From Inquilinus limosus DSM 16000 (GTDB taxonomy: Bacteria; Pseudomonadota; Alphaproteobacteria; DSM-16000; Inquilinaceae), in NCBI RefSeq assembly GCF_000423185.1, contig NZ_AUHM01000001.1, positions 186,001 through 250,000 of the forward strand: 64,000 nt of DNA. Reading direction: 5' to 3'. The notes below the pieces were generated by a model that saw only the letters and a list, made by a program, of their open reading frames with translations, did no database searches and was not told the DNA's origin. Of the stretch, positions 54,245-63,612 are shown piece after piece. The translations under genes were made by a program, and so were the position numbers. Position 1 is the first letter of the stretch. Every line of letters starts with the position of its first letter.

Positions 54245-54661
54245 ATGAATCAGGATCTCCGCCTCGCCATCGTCGTGAACCCGGATCTGCCGCTCGGGCT
54301 GATCGCCAACACCGCCGGCGCCATCGCCATCGGCCTGGGCGCCCGGCTGCCGGCCCTGGCGGCACGGCAGCTGACCGACCGCCACGACCGCACCATCGAC
54401 ATCAGCTCGAACCGGCCGGTCCCGATCCTGCAGGCCGATGCGGCGACGATCCGGGCGCTGCTGCTGAAGGCGCTGCCGCAGCCGGGAGAGCGGGCGGTGG
54501 TGCCCTTCCCGTCCTTCGCCCGCTCGCTGCACGCCTATGCCGAGTACGAGGCGGCCTTCCCCGACCGCGACCTGAGCGAGGAGGACATCGATGGGCTGGG
54601 CGTCGCCGGCCCGGCGAAATGGGTCCGGTCGCTCACCGGCTCGCTCAAGCTGCTGCGCTAG
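54245..54661 (+). CDS. DUF2000-like small protein
   Basis: A 138-residue protein, MNQDLRLAIVVNPDLPLGLI, ANTAGAIAIGLGARLPALAA and NRPVPILQADAATIRALLLK, with the pattern of the DUF2000 (PTH2-like fold) family. Its function is not known. Divergent Lrp-type regulators are common neighbours for this family. It converges with the next gene, overlapping its end by 4 bp. Confidence 0.65.
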   Translation: MNQDLRLAIVVNPDLPLGLIANTAGAIAIGLGARLPALAARQLTDRHDRTIDISSNRPVPILQADAATIRALLLKALPQPGERAVVPFPSFARSLHAYAEYEAAFPDRDLSEEDIDGLGVAGPAKWVRSLTGSLKLLR

Positions 54662-55068
54662 AAGAAGTCGCCGAGGAACGCCGCCGCCTCGTCCGAGAGG
54701 CCGATGATCTTGTTCGTGGCCTGACGATAGAATTTGAAATTCAGCTCGGTCTCGGGCCGGCCGTCGTTCCAGTCGGCGAAGGGCTTGAGCTCTCTCCGCC
54801 CCAGCGGCCGCGCCGCCAGCGCGGTGCGCCTGACGGTGATGCTCACGCGCGGCGTCTGCCGGGCGAGGCCGGGCGTCTTCGCGACCGCGTCGGCGGCGGT
54901 GACGATGCCGCGCGCGACGAGGCCTTGCCCGCCCTCGTTCTCGCTGGCGAACAGGAAGAGCGTGTCGCCTGCGGCAATGCGCCTGCCGCCATACATGGTC
55001 TTCTGCGCGGGGAAGGCGAAGCTCTCCGCCCGCGGGTCCCGGATCTCGGCCTTGATCGCGAACGCCAT
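54658..55068 (-). CDS. Hypothetical protein, possibly PUA/EVE-like fold
   Basis: A 136-residue protein from MAFAIKAEIRDPRAESFAFP. RRIAAGDTLFLFASENEGGQ and GLVARGIVTAADAVAK resemble the strand pattern of PUA-superfamily (EVE/ASCH) domains that bind modified nucleotides, but the similarity is weak by eye. The start at 55068 follows GGAGGGGAAGC; an upstream start at 55113 overlaps the divergent gene. I cannot assign a function. Confidence 0.6.
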   Translation of the reverse strand: MAFAIKAEIRDPRAESFAFPAQKTMYGGRRIAAGDTLFLFASENEGGQGLVARGIVTAADAVAKTPGLARQTPRVSITVRRTALAARPLGRRELKPFADWNDGRPETELNFKFYRQATNKIIGLSDEAAAFLGDFF

Positions 55069-55106
55069 GCTTCCCCTCCCCGCCCCGAACAGGATACAGC
55101 CTCCGC

Positions 55107-55567
55107 ATGACATCCCGAATCCGCATCCGCGCCGCGCGGCCGGAGGACCGGGACGCGCTCGGCGCCCTCAAGCTGCGCGCGTCGCTGGCCTGGGGCGAAC
55201 ATGTCGAGGAACTGCAGGCCCTGCCCGAGGCGCGGCAGGTTCCGGCGGAGCACCTGCCCTCGGCCGTCGTCGCGGAGCTGGACGGCAGGGTCGTCGGCTT
55301 CGCCACGGTCCTGCCGCGCGACGATGGCGGGCCGAGCTGGAGGACCTGTTCGTCGACCCCGCCGCCTGGCGCCGGGGCGTAGGCGCCTGCCTGGCGGCCG
55401 AGGCGGAGCAGCGGGCCACGGCGCTCGGCGCCCGGTCGCTGCACGTCGTCGCCCATGAGCGCGCCCGCCCCTTCTACGAAAGCCGCGGGTTCCGGGTCGT
55501 CGGCATGGTGATGACTGACCTCGCCCCCGCCCCGGCCATGCGCAAGGATTTGGGCCAAGCCCGCTGA
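55107..55567 (+). pseudogene. GNAT acetyltransferase, frameshifted
   Basis: The first frame (55107 onward) encodes MTSRIRIRAARPEDRDALGA to VVGFATVLPRDDG, the N-terminal half of a GNAT domain. The second half, RAELEDLFVDPAAWRRGVGA to HERARPFYESRGFRVVGMVM, lies in another frame ending at 55567. Adding one nucleotide near 55326-55330 joins them exactly (DDGRAELEDLFVDP). Left as it stands, the first frame ends at 55382 without the acetyl-CoA loop. It is a pseudogene or a sequence error. Confidence 0.85.
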
Positions 55568-55589
55568 GGCGCGGGCCCTCGCTCCCGGG

Positions 55590-58500
55590 CTACTCCGCCG
55601 GCTTCGGCGTCGGATGACCCGGCTCGTCCTCCTCCGCGATGCGATGATGGTCGCGGGCGAGGTAGGTGTAGACCATCGGCACCACGAACAGGGTGAACAG
55701 CGTGCCGATCGACATGCCGGACGCGATCACCAGCCCGATCGAGAAACGCGCCGCGGCGCCGGCGCCGCTGGCATAGAGCAGCGGCACCACGCCCAGCACC
55801 ATCGCCGCCGTGGTCATCAGGATCGGCCGCAGGCGGATCGCCGCCGCCTGCTCGATCGCGTCGCGTCGCGACAGCCTCTGCTCCTCCTGCAGCTTGTTGG
55901 CGAACTCCACCATCAGGATGCCGTGCTTGGTGATCAGCCCGACCAGGGTGATCAGCCCGATCTGGGTGTAGATGTTGATGCTGGCGCCGGTGAGCTGGAG
56001 GATCGAGCCGAGATTCAGCACCGCCAGCGCGCCGAAGATCGACAGCGGCACCGACATCATGATGATCAGCGGGTCGCGGAAGCTCTCGAACTGCGCCGCC
56101 AGCACCAGGAAGATCACGATCACCGCGAAGGCGAAGGCGATCATCACCGTGTTGCCCTCGGTGATGTATTGCCGCGAATCGCCCTCGTAGTCGTAGGTCA
56201 CGCCGCGCGGCAGGATCCGGTCGGCCGTCTCCTGGAGGAAGGTCAGCGCCTGGCCCAGGGTGACGATCACCGGGGTCGGCACCCCCTGGATGGTCGAGCT
56301 GTTCAGCTGGTTGAACTGGGAGAAGGAGTTCGCCGTCGCCTGGGTCTTCAGCGTCACCACCGAGGACAGCGGGATCAGGTCGCCGCCGGCGGTGCGGACG
56401 AAGTACTTGTTCAGTTCCTCCGGGTTCAGCCGGCTTTCCTGCGCGACCTGCGGGATCACCTTGTAGCTGCGGTTGTCGCGGTCGAAGCGGCCGATATCGT
56501 TGCCGCCCAGCATGACGTTCAGCGTGACGCCGATGTCGTCCATGTTGACGCCCAGCGCCGCCGCCTTGTTGCGGTCGATCTCGACCGACAGCTCCGGCCG
56601 GTCGAAGGCCAGGGTGGCGTTGGCGAACAGGAACAGGCCGCTCTTGCGCGCCTCATTGGCGATCTGCTGCGCCATCTCGTAGACCAGCTCGGGCGAGCCG
56701 GGGGCCTTGATCACGAACTGCACCGGCGGGCCGCCGCTGGAGCCGGGCAGGGCCGGCGGAGTGATGGCGAAGCCTTCCACCCCGGCGATGCCGCTGACGA
56801 TCTGCTGGACCTGGGCCTGAAGCTCGGCGCCGCTGCGGCTGCGCTCGCCCCACGGCTTGAAGGTCATGCCGCCGAAGCCGGAGGCCAGCGAGCCGGCACC
56901 GTTGACCGAGAAGATCGCGTCGTGCTCCGGGATCCCCTGCAGGTCCTTGATCAGCTTGTCGCTGAACCGGTTCATGTATTCCAGATTGGCGTAGCGCGGG
57001 CCTTCGAGGATCATGAACACGAAGCCCTGATCCTCCTCCGGCGCCAGCTCGCTCGGCGTCTTCACGAACAGGAAGGCGGAGGCGGCGAGCAGCACGATGG
57101 CGAGGAAGACGGTGACCGGCCGGTAGTTCAGCGAATTGTGCAGCCGCCGGTGGTACCAGCCCTGCAGCCCGGTGAAGAAGCGGTCGACCACCTGCTGGAA
57201 CCGGCCGGCGCCCTGGCCGTGCGGCTTCAGCATCTTGCTGGTCATCATCGGCGACAGGGTCAGCGCGACGATGCCGGAGATGATGACGGCGCCGGCCAGG
57301 GTGAAGGCGAATTCGCGGAACAGGGCCCCGGTCAGGCCGGTGGCGAAGCCGATCGGGGCGTAGACGGCGGCCAGGGTGACGGTCATCGACACCACCGGCC
57401 CGGCGATCTCCGCCGCCCCCTTCAGCGCCGCCTGCCTCGGCGTCAGCCCCTCCTCGATATGGCGGTGGATGTTCTCGACCACCACGATGGCGTCGTCGAC
57501 CACGAGGCCGATCGCCAGCACCATGGCGAGGAGCGTCAGCGTGTTGATCGAGTAGCCGAGCGCGTAGAGGCAGAACAGCACGCCGATCAGCGACAGCGGG
57601 ATGGTGACGACCGGGATGACCACGGCGCGGAACGAGCCGAGGAACAGCAGGATGACGACGACGACGATCGCCACCGCCTCGGGGATGGTCTTGCCCACCT
57701 CCCAGATCGAGGCTTCGATGAACTCGGTCGCGTCGTAGACGATCTCGCCGCGCATGCCCTCCGGCATCTGGCGCACGATGTCTTCCATCGCCGCGCGCAC
57801 ATTGGCCGCCGTGGTCAGCGGATTGGCCGCAGGAGTCGGGTTGATGGCGACGAAGATCGCCTCGCGCCCGTTGAAGGTGACGCGCGAATCGTAGCTCTCG
57901 CTGCCCAGCTCCACCCGGGCCACGTCCTTCAGCCGGACGATGTTGGAGCCGTCGGAGCGCACCACCAGGTCGCCGAAGGCCTCGGCCGTGCGCAGCGTGG
58001 TGTCGGTGCGGATGGCGAAGGTGACCAGCTCGCCCTCGGTCCGCCCCGGCGCCGACTGGAAGTTGTTGGCCCGGATCGCCGCCACCACGTCGGCCGCCGT
58101 GACCTGGCGCGCGGCCAGCCGCATCGGGTCGACCCAGACCCGCATGGCGAAGCTCTTGGCGCCCAGGATCTTGGCCTCGGCCACGCCCTCGGTGGTCGAC
58201 AGCTGCGGCTGCACCACCCGGGTGATGTATTCGGTCACCTCCTCGGGCGACATCCGGTCGCTGTCCAGCGCGATGTACTGGATCGCGATGTCCTGCCCGG
58301 TGCCCTTCACCACCACCGGGTCCTTCGATTCGTCCGGCAGGTCGTTGCGGACCTGCTGCACCTTGGTCAGCACCTCGGTCAGCGCCGCGTCGGGATCGGC
58401 GTTCAGCTTCATGTGCACCGACACGGTGCTGACGCCCTGGACCGAGGAGGAGGTGACGTAGTCCAGCCCTTCCGTGCTCGCCACCGCCTGGGCGATCGGG

Positions 58501-58694
58501 GTGGTGATGAACCCCTGCATCAGGTCGGCGCTGGCGCCCGGATAGGCGGTGGTGATGGTGATCACCGTCTCCTCGGTCTTCGGGAACTGGCGCACGGGCA
58601 GAGTCGCCAGGCCCTGGATGCCGAGCAGCAGGATGAGGAGGCTGATCACCGAGGCCAGCACCGGCCGGCGGATGAAGATCGAGGTGAAGTTCAT
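55590..58694 (-). CDS. RND multidrug efflux permease (HAE1/MexB-like)
   Basis: A 1034-residue RND pump. FTSIFIRRPVLASVISLLIL is the typical start, the relay Asp pair lies in GLVVDDAIVVVENIHRHIEE, and FSQFNQLNSSTIQGVPTP with GVTYDYEGDSRQYITEGNTV mark the HAE1 group. Twelve helices and two porter loops are complete. Its start is 21 bp after the end of the intact adaptor gene upstream. No outer-membrane channel is encoded here; it presumably uses a shared TolC. Confidence 0.92.
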   Translation of the reverse strand: MNFTSIFIRRPVLASVISLLILLLGIQGLATLPVRQFPKTEETVITITTAYPGASADLMQGFITTPIAQAVASTEGLDYVTSSSVQGVSTVSVHMKLNADPDAALTEVLTKVQQVRNDLPDESKDPVVVKGTGQDIAIQYIALDSDRMSPEEVTEYITRVVQPQLSTTEGVAEAKILGAKSFAMRVWVDPMRLAARQVTAADVVAAIRANNFQSAPGRTEGELVTFAIRTDTTLRTAEAFGDLVVRSDGSNIVRLKDVARVELGSESYDSRVTFNGREAIFVAINPTPAANPLTTAANVRAAMEDIVRQMPEGMRGEIVYDATEFIEASIWEVGKTIPEAVAIVVVVILLFLGSFRAVVIPVVTIPLSLIGVLFCLYALGYSINTLTLLAMVLAIGLVVDDAIVVVENIHRHIEEGLTPRQAALKGAAEIAGPVVSMTVTLAAVYAPIGFATGLTGALFREFAFTLAGAVIISGIVALTLSPMMTSKMLKPHGQGAGRFQQVVDRFFTGLQGWYHRRLHNSLNYRPVTVFLAIVLLAASAFLFVKTPSELAPEEDQGFVFMILEGPRYANLEYMNRFSDKLIKDLQGIPEHDAIFSVNGAGSLASGFGGMTFKPWGERSRSGAELQAQVQQIVSGIAGVEGFAITPPALPGSSGGPPVQFVIKAPGSPELVYEMAQQIANEARKSGLFLFANATLAFDRPELSVEIDRNKAAALGVNMDDIGVTLNVMLGGNDIGRFDRDNRSYKVIPQVAQESRLNPEELNKYFVRTAGGDLIPLSSVVTLKTQATANSFSQFNQLNSSTIQGVPTPVIVTLGQALTFLQETADRILPRGVTYDYEGDSRQYITEGNTVMIAFAFAVIVIFLVLAAQFESFRDPLIIMMSVPLSIFGALAVLNLGSILQLTGASINIYTQIGLITLVGLITKHGILMVEFANKLQEEQRLSRRDAIEQAAAIRLRPILMTTAAMVLGVVPLLYASGAGAAARFSIGLVIASGMSIGTLFTLFVVPMVYTYLARDHHRIAEEDEPGHPTPKPAE

Positions 58695-58715
58695 GGTTCC
58701 CCCTTCCCGGCCGGG

Positions 58716-59897
58716 CTAGGAGCCGGCTTGCGGAGGACGGGTCGGGTCGACCGAGTTGTCGATTGCGACCGGGAACCCGTTCTGCAGCTTGAGCTGGCCG
58801 GAGGTGACGACCTGGTCGCCCGCCTTCACCCCTTCGACGATCTCGGCGACGCTGCCCTGGCGCTGGCCGACCCGGACGAAGACCTGCTCGACCGTCAGCT
58901 GCGGCCCGGCCGATGCCGGGCGCTCCGGCCCGTCGGCGGCCGGCTGCTGCTGGCCGGCCTCCGCCTTCTTCTCGCGGATCACGAACACGGTGTCGCCGTA
59001 GAGGCTGAAGGTGATCGCGGTCTGCGGCACGGTCACGACGTTCGGACGCTCCGGCAGGATCAGCCGGACATTGGCGAAGAAGCCGGGGCGCAGCTTGAGG
59101 CCGGGATTGTCGATGGTGGCCCGCACCCTGACCATGCGGCTGGCGGTGTCGACCACCGGCTCGATCCCGGTGACCTGGCCACGGAAGACCTCGTCCGGGA
59201 AGGCGTCGGCCCGCACCTCCACCTTCTGGCCGTGGCTGATGCGGCTGAACGCCTGCTCCGGCAGGGTGAAGTCGGCATAGACTTGGTCGAGGCGCTGCAG
59301 CGTGACCAGCGGGTCGCCGGCGGCGACGTAGCGGCCGATATCGACCTTGCGGATGCCGACGATGCCGGCGAAGGGTGCCGCCACCGCCTTCTTGTCGATC
59401 GTCGCCTGGGCGCGGGCGATCTGCGCCTGCGCCTTCAGAAGCTCGGCATTGGCGGCATCGAGATCGGATTGCGGGGCATTGCCGCGGGCCCGCAGCGACG
59501 AGACGCGGTCCAGGGTCCGCCGCGCCAGGTCCATCGCGGCCTGGTACAGGCGCAGATCCGCCTGGTCGATCGAATCGTCCAGCTGCACCAGCCGCTGCCC
59601 GGCCTGCACCGTGTCGTTGGCCTTGAAGTCGACCGACTTGACGGTGCCCGCGACTTCCGAGGCGACTTGGATGCCTTCGACCGCCGAGATGCTGCCGATG
59701 CCCTCGAGATAGTCGGTCCAGGTCTTCGCCTCGGCCTTGGCGGCGGAGACGGCGACCGGCGGGATCTGCGGGTTGGCGAACATGTCCGCCACCACCTTGT
59801 CGCGCATGACGTTCATGCCGACGAGCGCGCCGACGACGACGATCAGGGCGATCCCGACCAGGAAGAAGCGGAGGATCATGCGCGAATCCGTCCCCAC
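58716..59897 (-). CDS. RND periplasmic adaptor (MexA/AcrA-like)
   Basis: A 393-residue membrane-fusion protein with an N-terminal anchor helix (ILRFFLVGIALIVVVGALVG), a split lipoyl domain (GIQVASEVAGTVKSVDFKAN and VAAPFAGIVGIRKVDIGRYV), a coiled hairpin between them, and beta-barrel and membrane-proximal domains. It is complete, unlike the adaptor at 35280-36391. A Gln/Ala/Pro-rich insertion (AGQQQPAADGPERPASAGPQ) lies near residue 320. First gene of the pump operon. Confidence 0.92.
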   Translation of the reverse strand: MGTDSRMILRFFLVGIALIVVVGALVGMNVMRDKVVADMFANPQIPPVAVSAAKAEAKTWTDYLEGIGSISAVEGIQVASEVAGTVKSVDFKANDTVQAGQRLVQLDDSIDQADLRLYQAAMDLARRTLDRVSSLRARGNAPQSDLDAANAELLKAQAQIARAQATIDKKAVAAPFAGIVGIRKVDIGRYVAAGDPLVTLQRLDQVYADFTLPEQAFSRISHGQKVEVRADAFPDEVFRGQVTGIEPVVDTASRMVRVRATIDNPGLKLRPGFFANVRLILPERPNVVTVPQTAITFSLYGDTVFVIREKKAEAGQQQPAADGPERPASAGPQLTVEQVFVRVGQRQGSVAEIVEGVKAGDQVVTSGQLKLQNGFPVAIDNSVDPTRPPQAGS

Positions 59898-59985
59898 CGC
59901 CCGTGATTGGACCTACGGGCTCGTGCTGTGAATCAAAAAGCGGAGCACCATACACTAGCGCCGATAAACGGCCTAATCGGAAACA

Positions 59986-59997
59986 TACATGCATGTA
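59986..59997. promoter_or_regulatory. Perfect 12-bp palindrome upstream of the RND operon
   Basis: TACATGCATGTA is an exact palindrome 89 bp upstream of the adaptor start and about 120 bp upstream of the divergent TauE gene. It resembles half-sites bound by TetR-type efflux repressors such as AcrR (TACATACA). No TetR gene lies in the window. Confidence 0.5.
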
Positions 59998-60118
59998 CGG
60001 CATGGGTAACCGGTCCGGCCATGCCGCCACCGCATCGCTTCGCCGCAGGCGCCATCGGCCTTCGCATCGGCCGCCGCAGCAACTATGGTGCCGCTAGGAC
60101 TGGACGGGACCCCGCGCC

Positions 60119-61039
60119 ATGCAAGTCTATCTGCCGATCGCCGAGGTCTCGGTGAACGCCCTGCTGATTCTCGGCATGGGCGGCCTGGTCGGGTTCCTGT
60201 CCGGCCTGTTCGGCGTCGGCGGCGGCTTCCTGATGACGCCGCTCCTGATCTTCATCGGCATCCCGCCGGCGGTCGCGGTCGGCACCCAGGCCAACCAGCT
60301 GGTCGCGGCCAGCGTCTCGGGCATGCTGGCGCATTGGCGGCGCGGCAATGTCGACCTGAAGATGGGGCTGGTGCTGCTGGCCGGCAGCGTCATCGGCAGC
60401 GTGCTGGGGGTCCGGCTGTTCAGCCTGCTGCAGCTGCTGGGCCAGATCGACCTCGCCATCAACCTGTTCTACCTGATCTTCCTGGGCACGGTCGGCGGGC
60501 TGATGCTGGTGGAGAGCCTGCGCTCGATGCTGCGCCGCCGCCGCGCTCCGGGTACGCGGCGCAAGCTGCACCAGCACGCCTGGTTCCACGGCCTGCCCTT
60601 CAAGACCCGGTTCCCGAAGTCGCGGCTCTATATCAGCGCGCTGGCGCCGATCGCGATCGGCGCGCTGGGCGGCTTCCTGACCGCGATCATGGGCATCGGC
60701 GGCGGCTTCATCCTGGTGCCGGCGATGATCTACCTGCTCGGCATGCCGGCCGCGCTGGTGGCCGGCACCTCGCTGTTCCAGATCATCTTCACCACCGCCC
60801 TGGTCTGCTTCCTGCAGGCCTTCCAGAACCAGACGGTCGACGTGCTGCTGGCGCTGCTGCTGCTGGCCGGCGGGGTGATCGGCGCCCAGTTCGGCACCCA
60901 TGCCAGCGGCCGGCTGCGCGGCGACCAAGCCCGCGCCCTGCTGGCGACGCTGGTGCTGATCATCTGCGTCAAGGTCGGCTTCGACCTGATCGGCACGCCG
61001 GCCGACCTGTTCTCCGTCGCCATGCGCCGGGGGGGCTGA
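60119..61039 (+). CDS. TauE/SafE family permease
   Basis: A 306-residue membrane protein with about eight helices and the duplicated TauE/SafE motif: GLVGFLSGLFGVGGGFLMTP near the N-terminus and ALGGFLTAIMGIGGGFILVP in the second half. Family members export or import sulfite, sulfoacetate or other organic anions. Between the helices is a basic loop (RRRRAPGTRRK). The neighbouring TIGR02186 gene is a regular companion of this subgroup. Confidence 0.9.
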   Translation: MQVYLPIAEVSVNALLILGMGGLVGFLSGLFGVGGGFLMTPLLIFIGIPPAVAVGTQANQLVAASVSGMLAHWRRGNVDLKMGLVLLAGSVIGSVLGVRLFSLLQLLGQIDLAINLFYLIFLGTVGGLMLVESLRSMLRRRRAPGTRRKLHQHAWFHGLPFKTRFPKSRLYISALAPIAIGALGGFLTAIMGIGGGFILVPAMIYLLGMPAALVAGTSLFQIIFTTALVCFLQAFQNQTVDVLLALLLLAGGVIGAQFGTHASGRLRGDQARALLATLVLIICVKVGFDLIGTPADLFSVAMRRGG

Positions 61040-61041
61040 GC

Positions 61042-61794
61042 ATGCGGCAGCTCGTCCTCGCCGTCGCCGTCTGGGCCGCGGCCATGGGTCTGTGCCGGCC
61101 CGGCGCCGCCCAGGACCTGGTGGCGGACCTGTCCGACCACGTCATCGCCATCAACACCGGCTTCACCGGCACGCGGGTCCTGCTGTTCGGCGCCACCGAA
61201 GGCGAGGGCGGGGTGGCGGTGGTGGTGCGCGGCCCGACCGACCGGGCCACGGTGCGCGAGAAAGACCGCGTCGCCGGCGTCTGGCTCAACCATGAGAGCA
61301 TGAAGTTCAGCAACGTGCCCGGCTTCTACGCCGTGGCGTCGAGCAAGCCGCTGGAGGAGCTGGCGCCGCCCCCTGTGCTGGAGCGCGCCGGCATCGGGCT
61401 GAAATACCTGCAGCTGACCGTGAGCGACGACGACCGCGACGCCGGCCCCGAGGCGATCGGCGCCTTTCGCGACGCGCTGATCCGCGGCCTGCAGCGCCGC
61501 GGCCTGTACGTCACCGAGACCGGCCAGGTCAGCTTCCTCAGCGGCCGGCTGTTCCGGACGCGGATCGAGTTCCCGGCCAATGTCCCGACCGGCCAGTACC
61601 AGGTTGAGGTCTATCTGTTCCGCGGCGGCCAGGTGGTCGACGCCCAGACCACGCCGCTGATCGTCGGCAAGGTCGGGCTGGGGGCCGAGATCTACCAGTT
61701 CGCGCAGAGCGAGCCGGCGCTGTACGGGCTGGCCGCCATCATCGTCGCCGTCGCCTCCGGCTGGCTGGCGAGCGTCGTCTTCCGCCGCGTCTGA
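61042..61794 (+). CDS. TIGR02186-family membrane-anchored protein
   Basis: A 250-residue protein with a signal peptide (MRQLVLAVAVWAAAMGLCRP, then GAAQ), a beta-rich exported region (VIAINTGFTGTRVLLFGATE, VVVRGPTDRATVREKDRVAG, WLNHESMKFSNVPGFYAVAS) and a C-terminal anchor helix (ALYGLAAIIVAVASGWLASV). It lies 2 bp after the TauE/SafE permease and may be its periplasmic partner. The biochemical role is unknown. Confidence 0.82.
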   Translation: MRQLVLAVAVWAAAMGLCRPGAAQDLVADLSDHVIAINTGFTGTRVLLFGATEGEGGVAVVVRGPTDRATVREKDRVAGVWLNHESMKFSNVPGFYAVASSKPLEELAPPPVLERAGIGLKYLQLTVSDDDRDAGPEAIGAFRDALIRGLQRRGLYVTETGQVSFLSGRLFRTRIEFPANVPTGQYQVEVYLFRGGQVVDAQTTPLIVGKVGLGAEIYQFAQSEPALYGLAAIIVAVASGWLASVVFRRV

Positions 61795-61818
61795 TCCCTT
61801 CCCATCTTTGAGGGTGCC

Positions 61819-62322
61819 ATGACCGACAACGCCCCAGAAACCCCGAAGCAGGAGCTGCCGCGCATCTTCCTCGTGGTCGTGGACGACACCGAGGAGTGGC
61901 GGGCGGCGCTGCGCTACGCCTGCCGGCGGGCGCAGCACACCGGGGGCCGGGTCGCCCTGCTGCACGTCATCAGCCCGAGCGAGATCCAGCACTGGGGCGC
62001 GATCGAGGACGTGCTGCGCGAGGAGGCGCGGCACGAGGCCGAGCAGCGGCTGCAGCGCGTGGCGCGCGAGGTCAACCAGCTGACCGGCACCATCCCGATC
62101 CTGCACATCCGCGAGGGCGCGCCGCGCGACGAGCTGATGGCGCTGATCGCCGAGGAGCCGTCGATCTCGGTGCTGGTGCTGGGCGCGGACACGGTCTCCT
62201 CCGCCGGCCCCGGCCCCCTGATCCAGTACCTGACCACCGGCCGCGCCATGGCCAGGCTGCGGATCCCCCTGACCATCGTGCCGGGCAACCTGTCGACCGA
62301 GGCGATCGACGCCCTGACCTGA
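61819..62322 (+). CDS. Universal stress protein (UspA family)
   Basis: A 167-residue UspA-fold protein: FLVVVDDTEEWRAALRYACR, RVALLHVISP and LVLGADTVSS. The ATP-binding glycine motif of UspA (G-2x-G-9x-G-S/T) is not evident, so it may not bind ATP. It follows the TIGR02186 gene by 24 bp, on the same strand, and is probably in that operon. Confidence 0.85.
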   Translation: MTDNAPETPKQELPRIFLVVVDDTEEWRAALRYACRRAQHTGGRVALLHVISPSEIQHWGAIEDVLREEARHEAEQRLQRVAREVNQLTGTIPILHIREGAPRDELMALIAEEPSISVLVLGADTVSSAGPGPLIQYLTTGRAMARLRIPLTIVPGNLSTEAIDALT

Positions 62323-62595
62323 CGCACCCGGCGGCTTGACGGCGCCGGCCGGCGATGGCATCCGAGCCGGACGGGTGACGGGTGCCGGCAGGCCCTTCGC
62401 CGCCTTTCGACGAATCGAGACATGGACGAGCCAGACAGTCGTCCCGCGAGGGACGGAATCGAACCCAAGGGGCGCCTCCGCGGAGCCGTCCCGGGACAGG
62501 ACGGACGGCCGGGCTCCGGGCCGGCCGGAGGCTTCCGCTAGACGATCGCGGGCCCCCGGCTCGCGCGGCATGCGGCCGAAAGGGGACAGACCGCG

Positions 62596-63576
62596 ATGCT
62601 GCGCATCTACACGCTTTCCAACGCCCGTTTCGCGCCGGTCGAGCCCGTGGAGGGCTCCGGTTTCCCGCCGGACACGGTCTGGATCGACCTGTTCAACCCG
62701 ACCGCCGAGGAGGAGCGGTTGGCCGAAAAGCAGCTCGGCCTGTTCCTGCCGACCCGCGAGGAGATGCAGGAGATCGAGGCGTCAAGCCGGCTGTACCAGG
62801 AAGACGGCGGCATGTTCATGACCGCCAGCGTGCTCTACGCCACCGAGACCGACGTGCCGGGCACCGCCCCGATCACCTTCGTGCTGAAGGGCCAGACCCT
62901 CGTCACCATCCGCTATGCCGAGCCGAAATCCCTCACCGGCTTCATCGCCCATGCCGAGCGCCAGCCGACGCTGTGCCCCTCGGGCTCGGCCACGCTGATC
63001 GGCCTGCTCGAGGCGATCGTCGACCGCACCGCCGACATCCTGGAGCGGGTGGCGGGCGAGGTCGACGCGCTGTCGCAGCGGATCTTCAAGGTGCATCCGG
63101 GGGCCGTGCACAAGCGCACCACGAACGAGGAGCTGGAGGCCAACCTCAAGCAGATCGGCCGCAGCCAGAACCTGGTGTCGAAGGCGCGCGAGAGCCTGGT
63201 CAGCCTGGCCCGGCTGCTGAGCTTCCTGGCCGTCGGCGACGCCACCAAGGACAAGGTGTTCCGCACCCATCTGAAGAGCCTGAGCCGGGACGTGGCGTCG
63301 CTGACCGACCACGCCACCTATATCGGCAACAACATCACCTTCCTGCTCGACGCCTCGATGGGGATGATCAATATCGAGCAGAACGCGATCATCAAGATCT
63401 TCTCGGTCGCCGCCGTCGTGTTCCTGCCGCCGACCCTGGTCGCCAGCATCTACGGCATGAACTTCGAGGTCATGCCCGAGCTGAAATGGGCGGTCGGCTA
63501 TCCCTGGGCGCTCGGGCTGATGGTCCTGTCCGCCGTGCTGCCCTATCTCTGGTTCAAGCGGAAGGGGTGGCTGTAG
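62596..63576 (+). CDS. CorA-family magnesium/divalent cation channel
   Basis: A 326-residue protein with a large cytoplasmic N-terminal domain and two C-terminal helices. The first helix (IFSVAAVVFLPPTLVASI) is followed by the pore signature YGMNFEVMPELKW, in which GMN is the selectivity motif, and then a second helix ending in basic residues (WFKRKGWL). It should carry Mg2+ or Co2+/Ni2+ inward. The 273-bp gap before it shows no ORF or recognisable riboswitch. Confidence 0.92.
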   Translation: MLRIYTLSNARFAPVEPVEGSGFPPDTVWIDLFNPTAEEERLAEKQLGLFLPTREEMQEIEASSRLYQEDGGMFMTASVLYATETDVPGTAPITFVLKGQTLVTIRYAEPKSLTGFIAHAERQPTLCPSGSATLIGLLEAIVDRTADILERVAGEVDALSQRIFKVHPGAVHKRTTNEELEANLKQIGRSQNLVSKARESLVSLARLLSFLAVGDATKDKVFRTHLKSLSRDVASLTDHATYIGNNITFLLDASMGMINIEQNAIIKIFSVAAVVFLPPTLVASIYGMNFEVMPELKWAVGYPWALGLMVLSAVLPYLWFKRKGWL

Positions 63577-63612
63577 GGGCGGTGTTGCCGTCGCCCGCAC
63601 CGTCCCTCCATC

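Noticed and set aside
55614-59906. A 1430-codon open frame opposite the second RND operon
   Set aside because: It is composed almost wholly of Arg, His, Asp, Gln and Ala-rich sequence and mirrors two well-supported genes. It is a by-product of high GC at third codon positions.
62323-62595. A magnesium riboswitch before the CorA-like gene
   Set aside because: No conserved M-box or mgtA-leader sequence could be recognised, and hairpins in this GC-rich gap are not distinctive.
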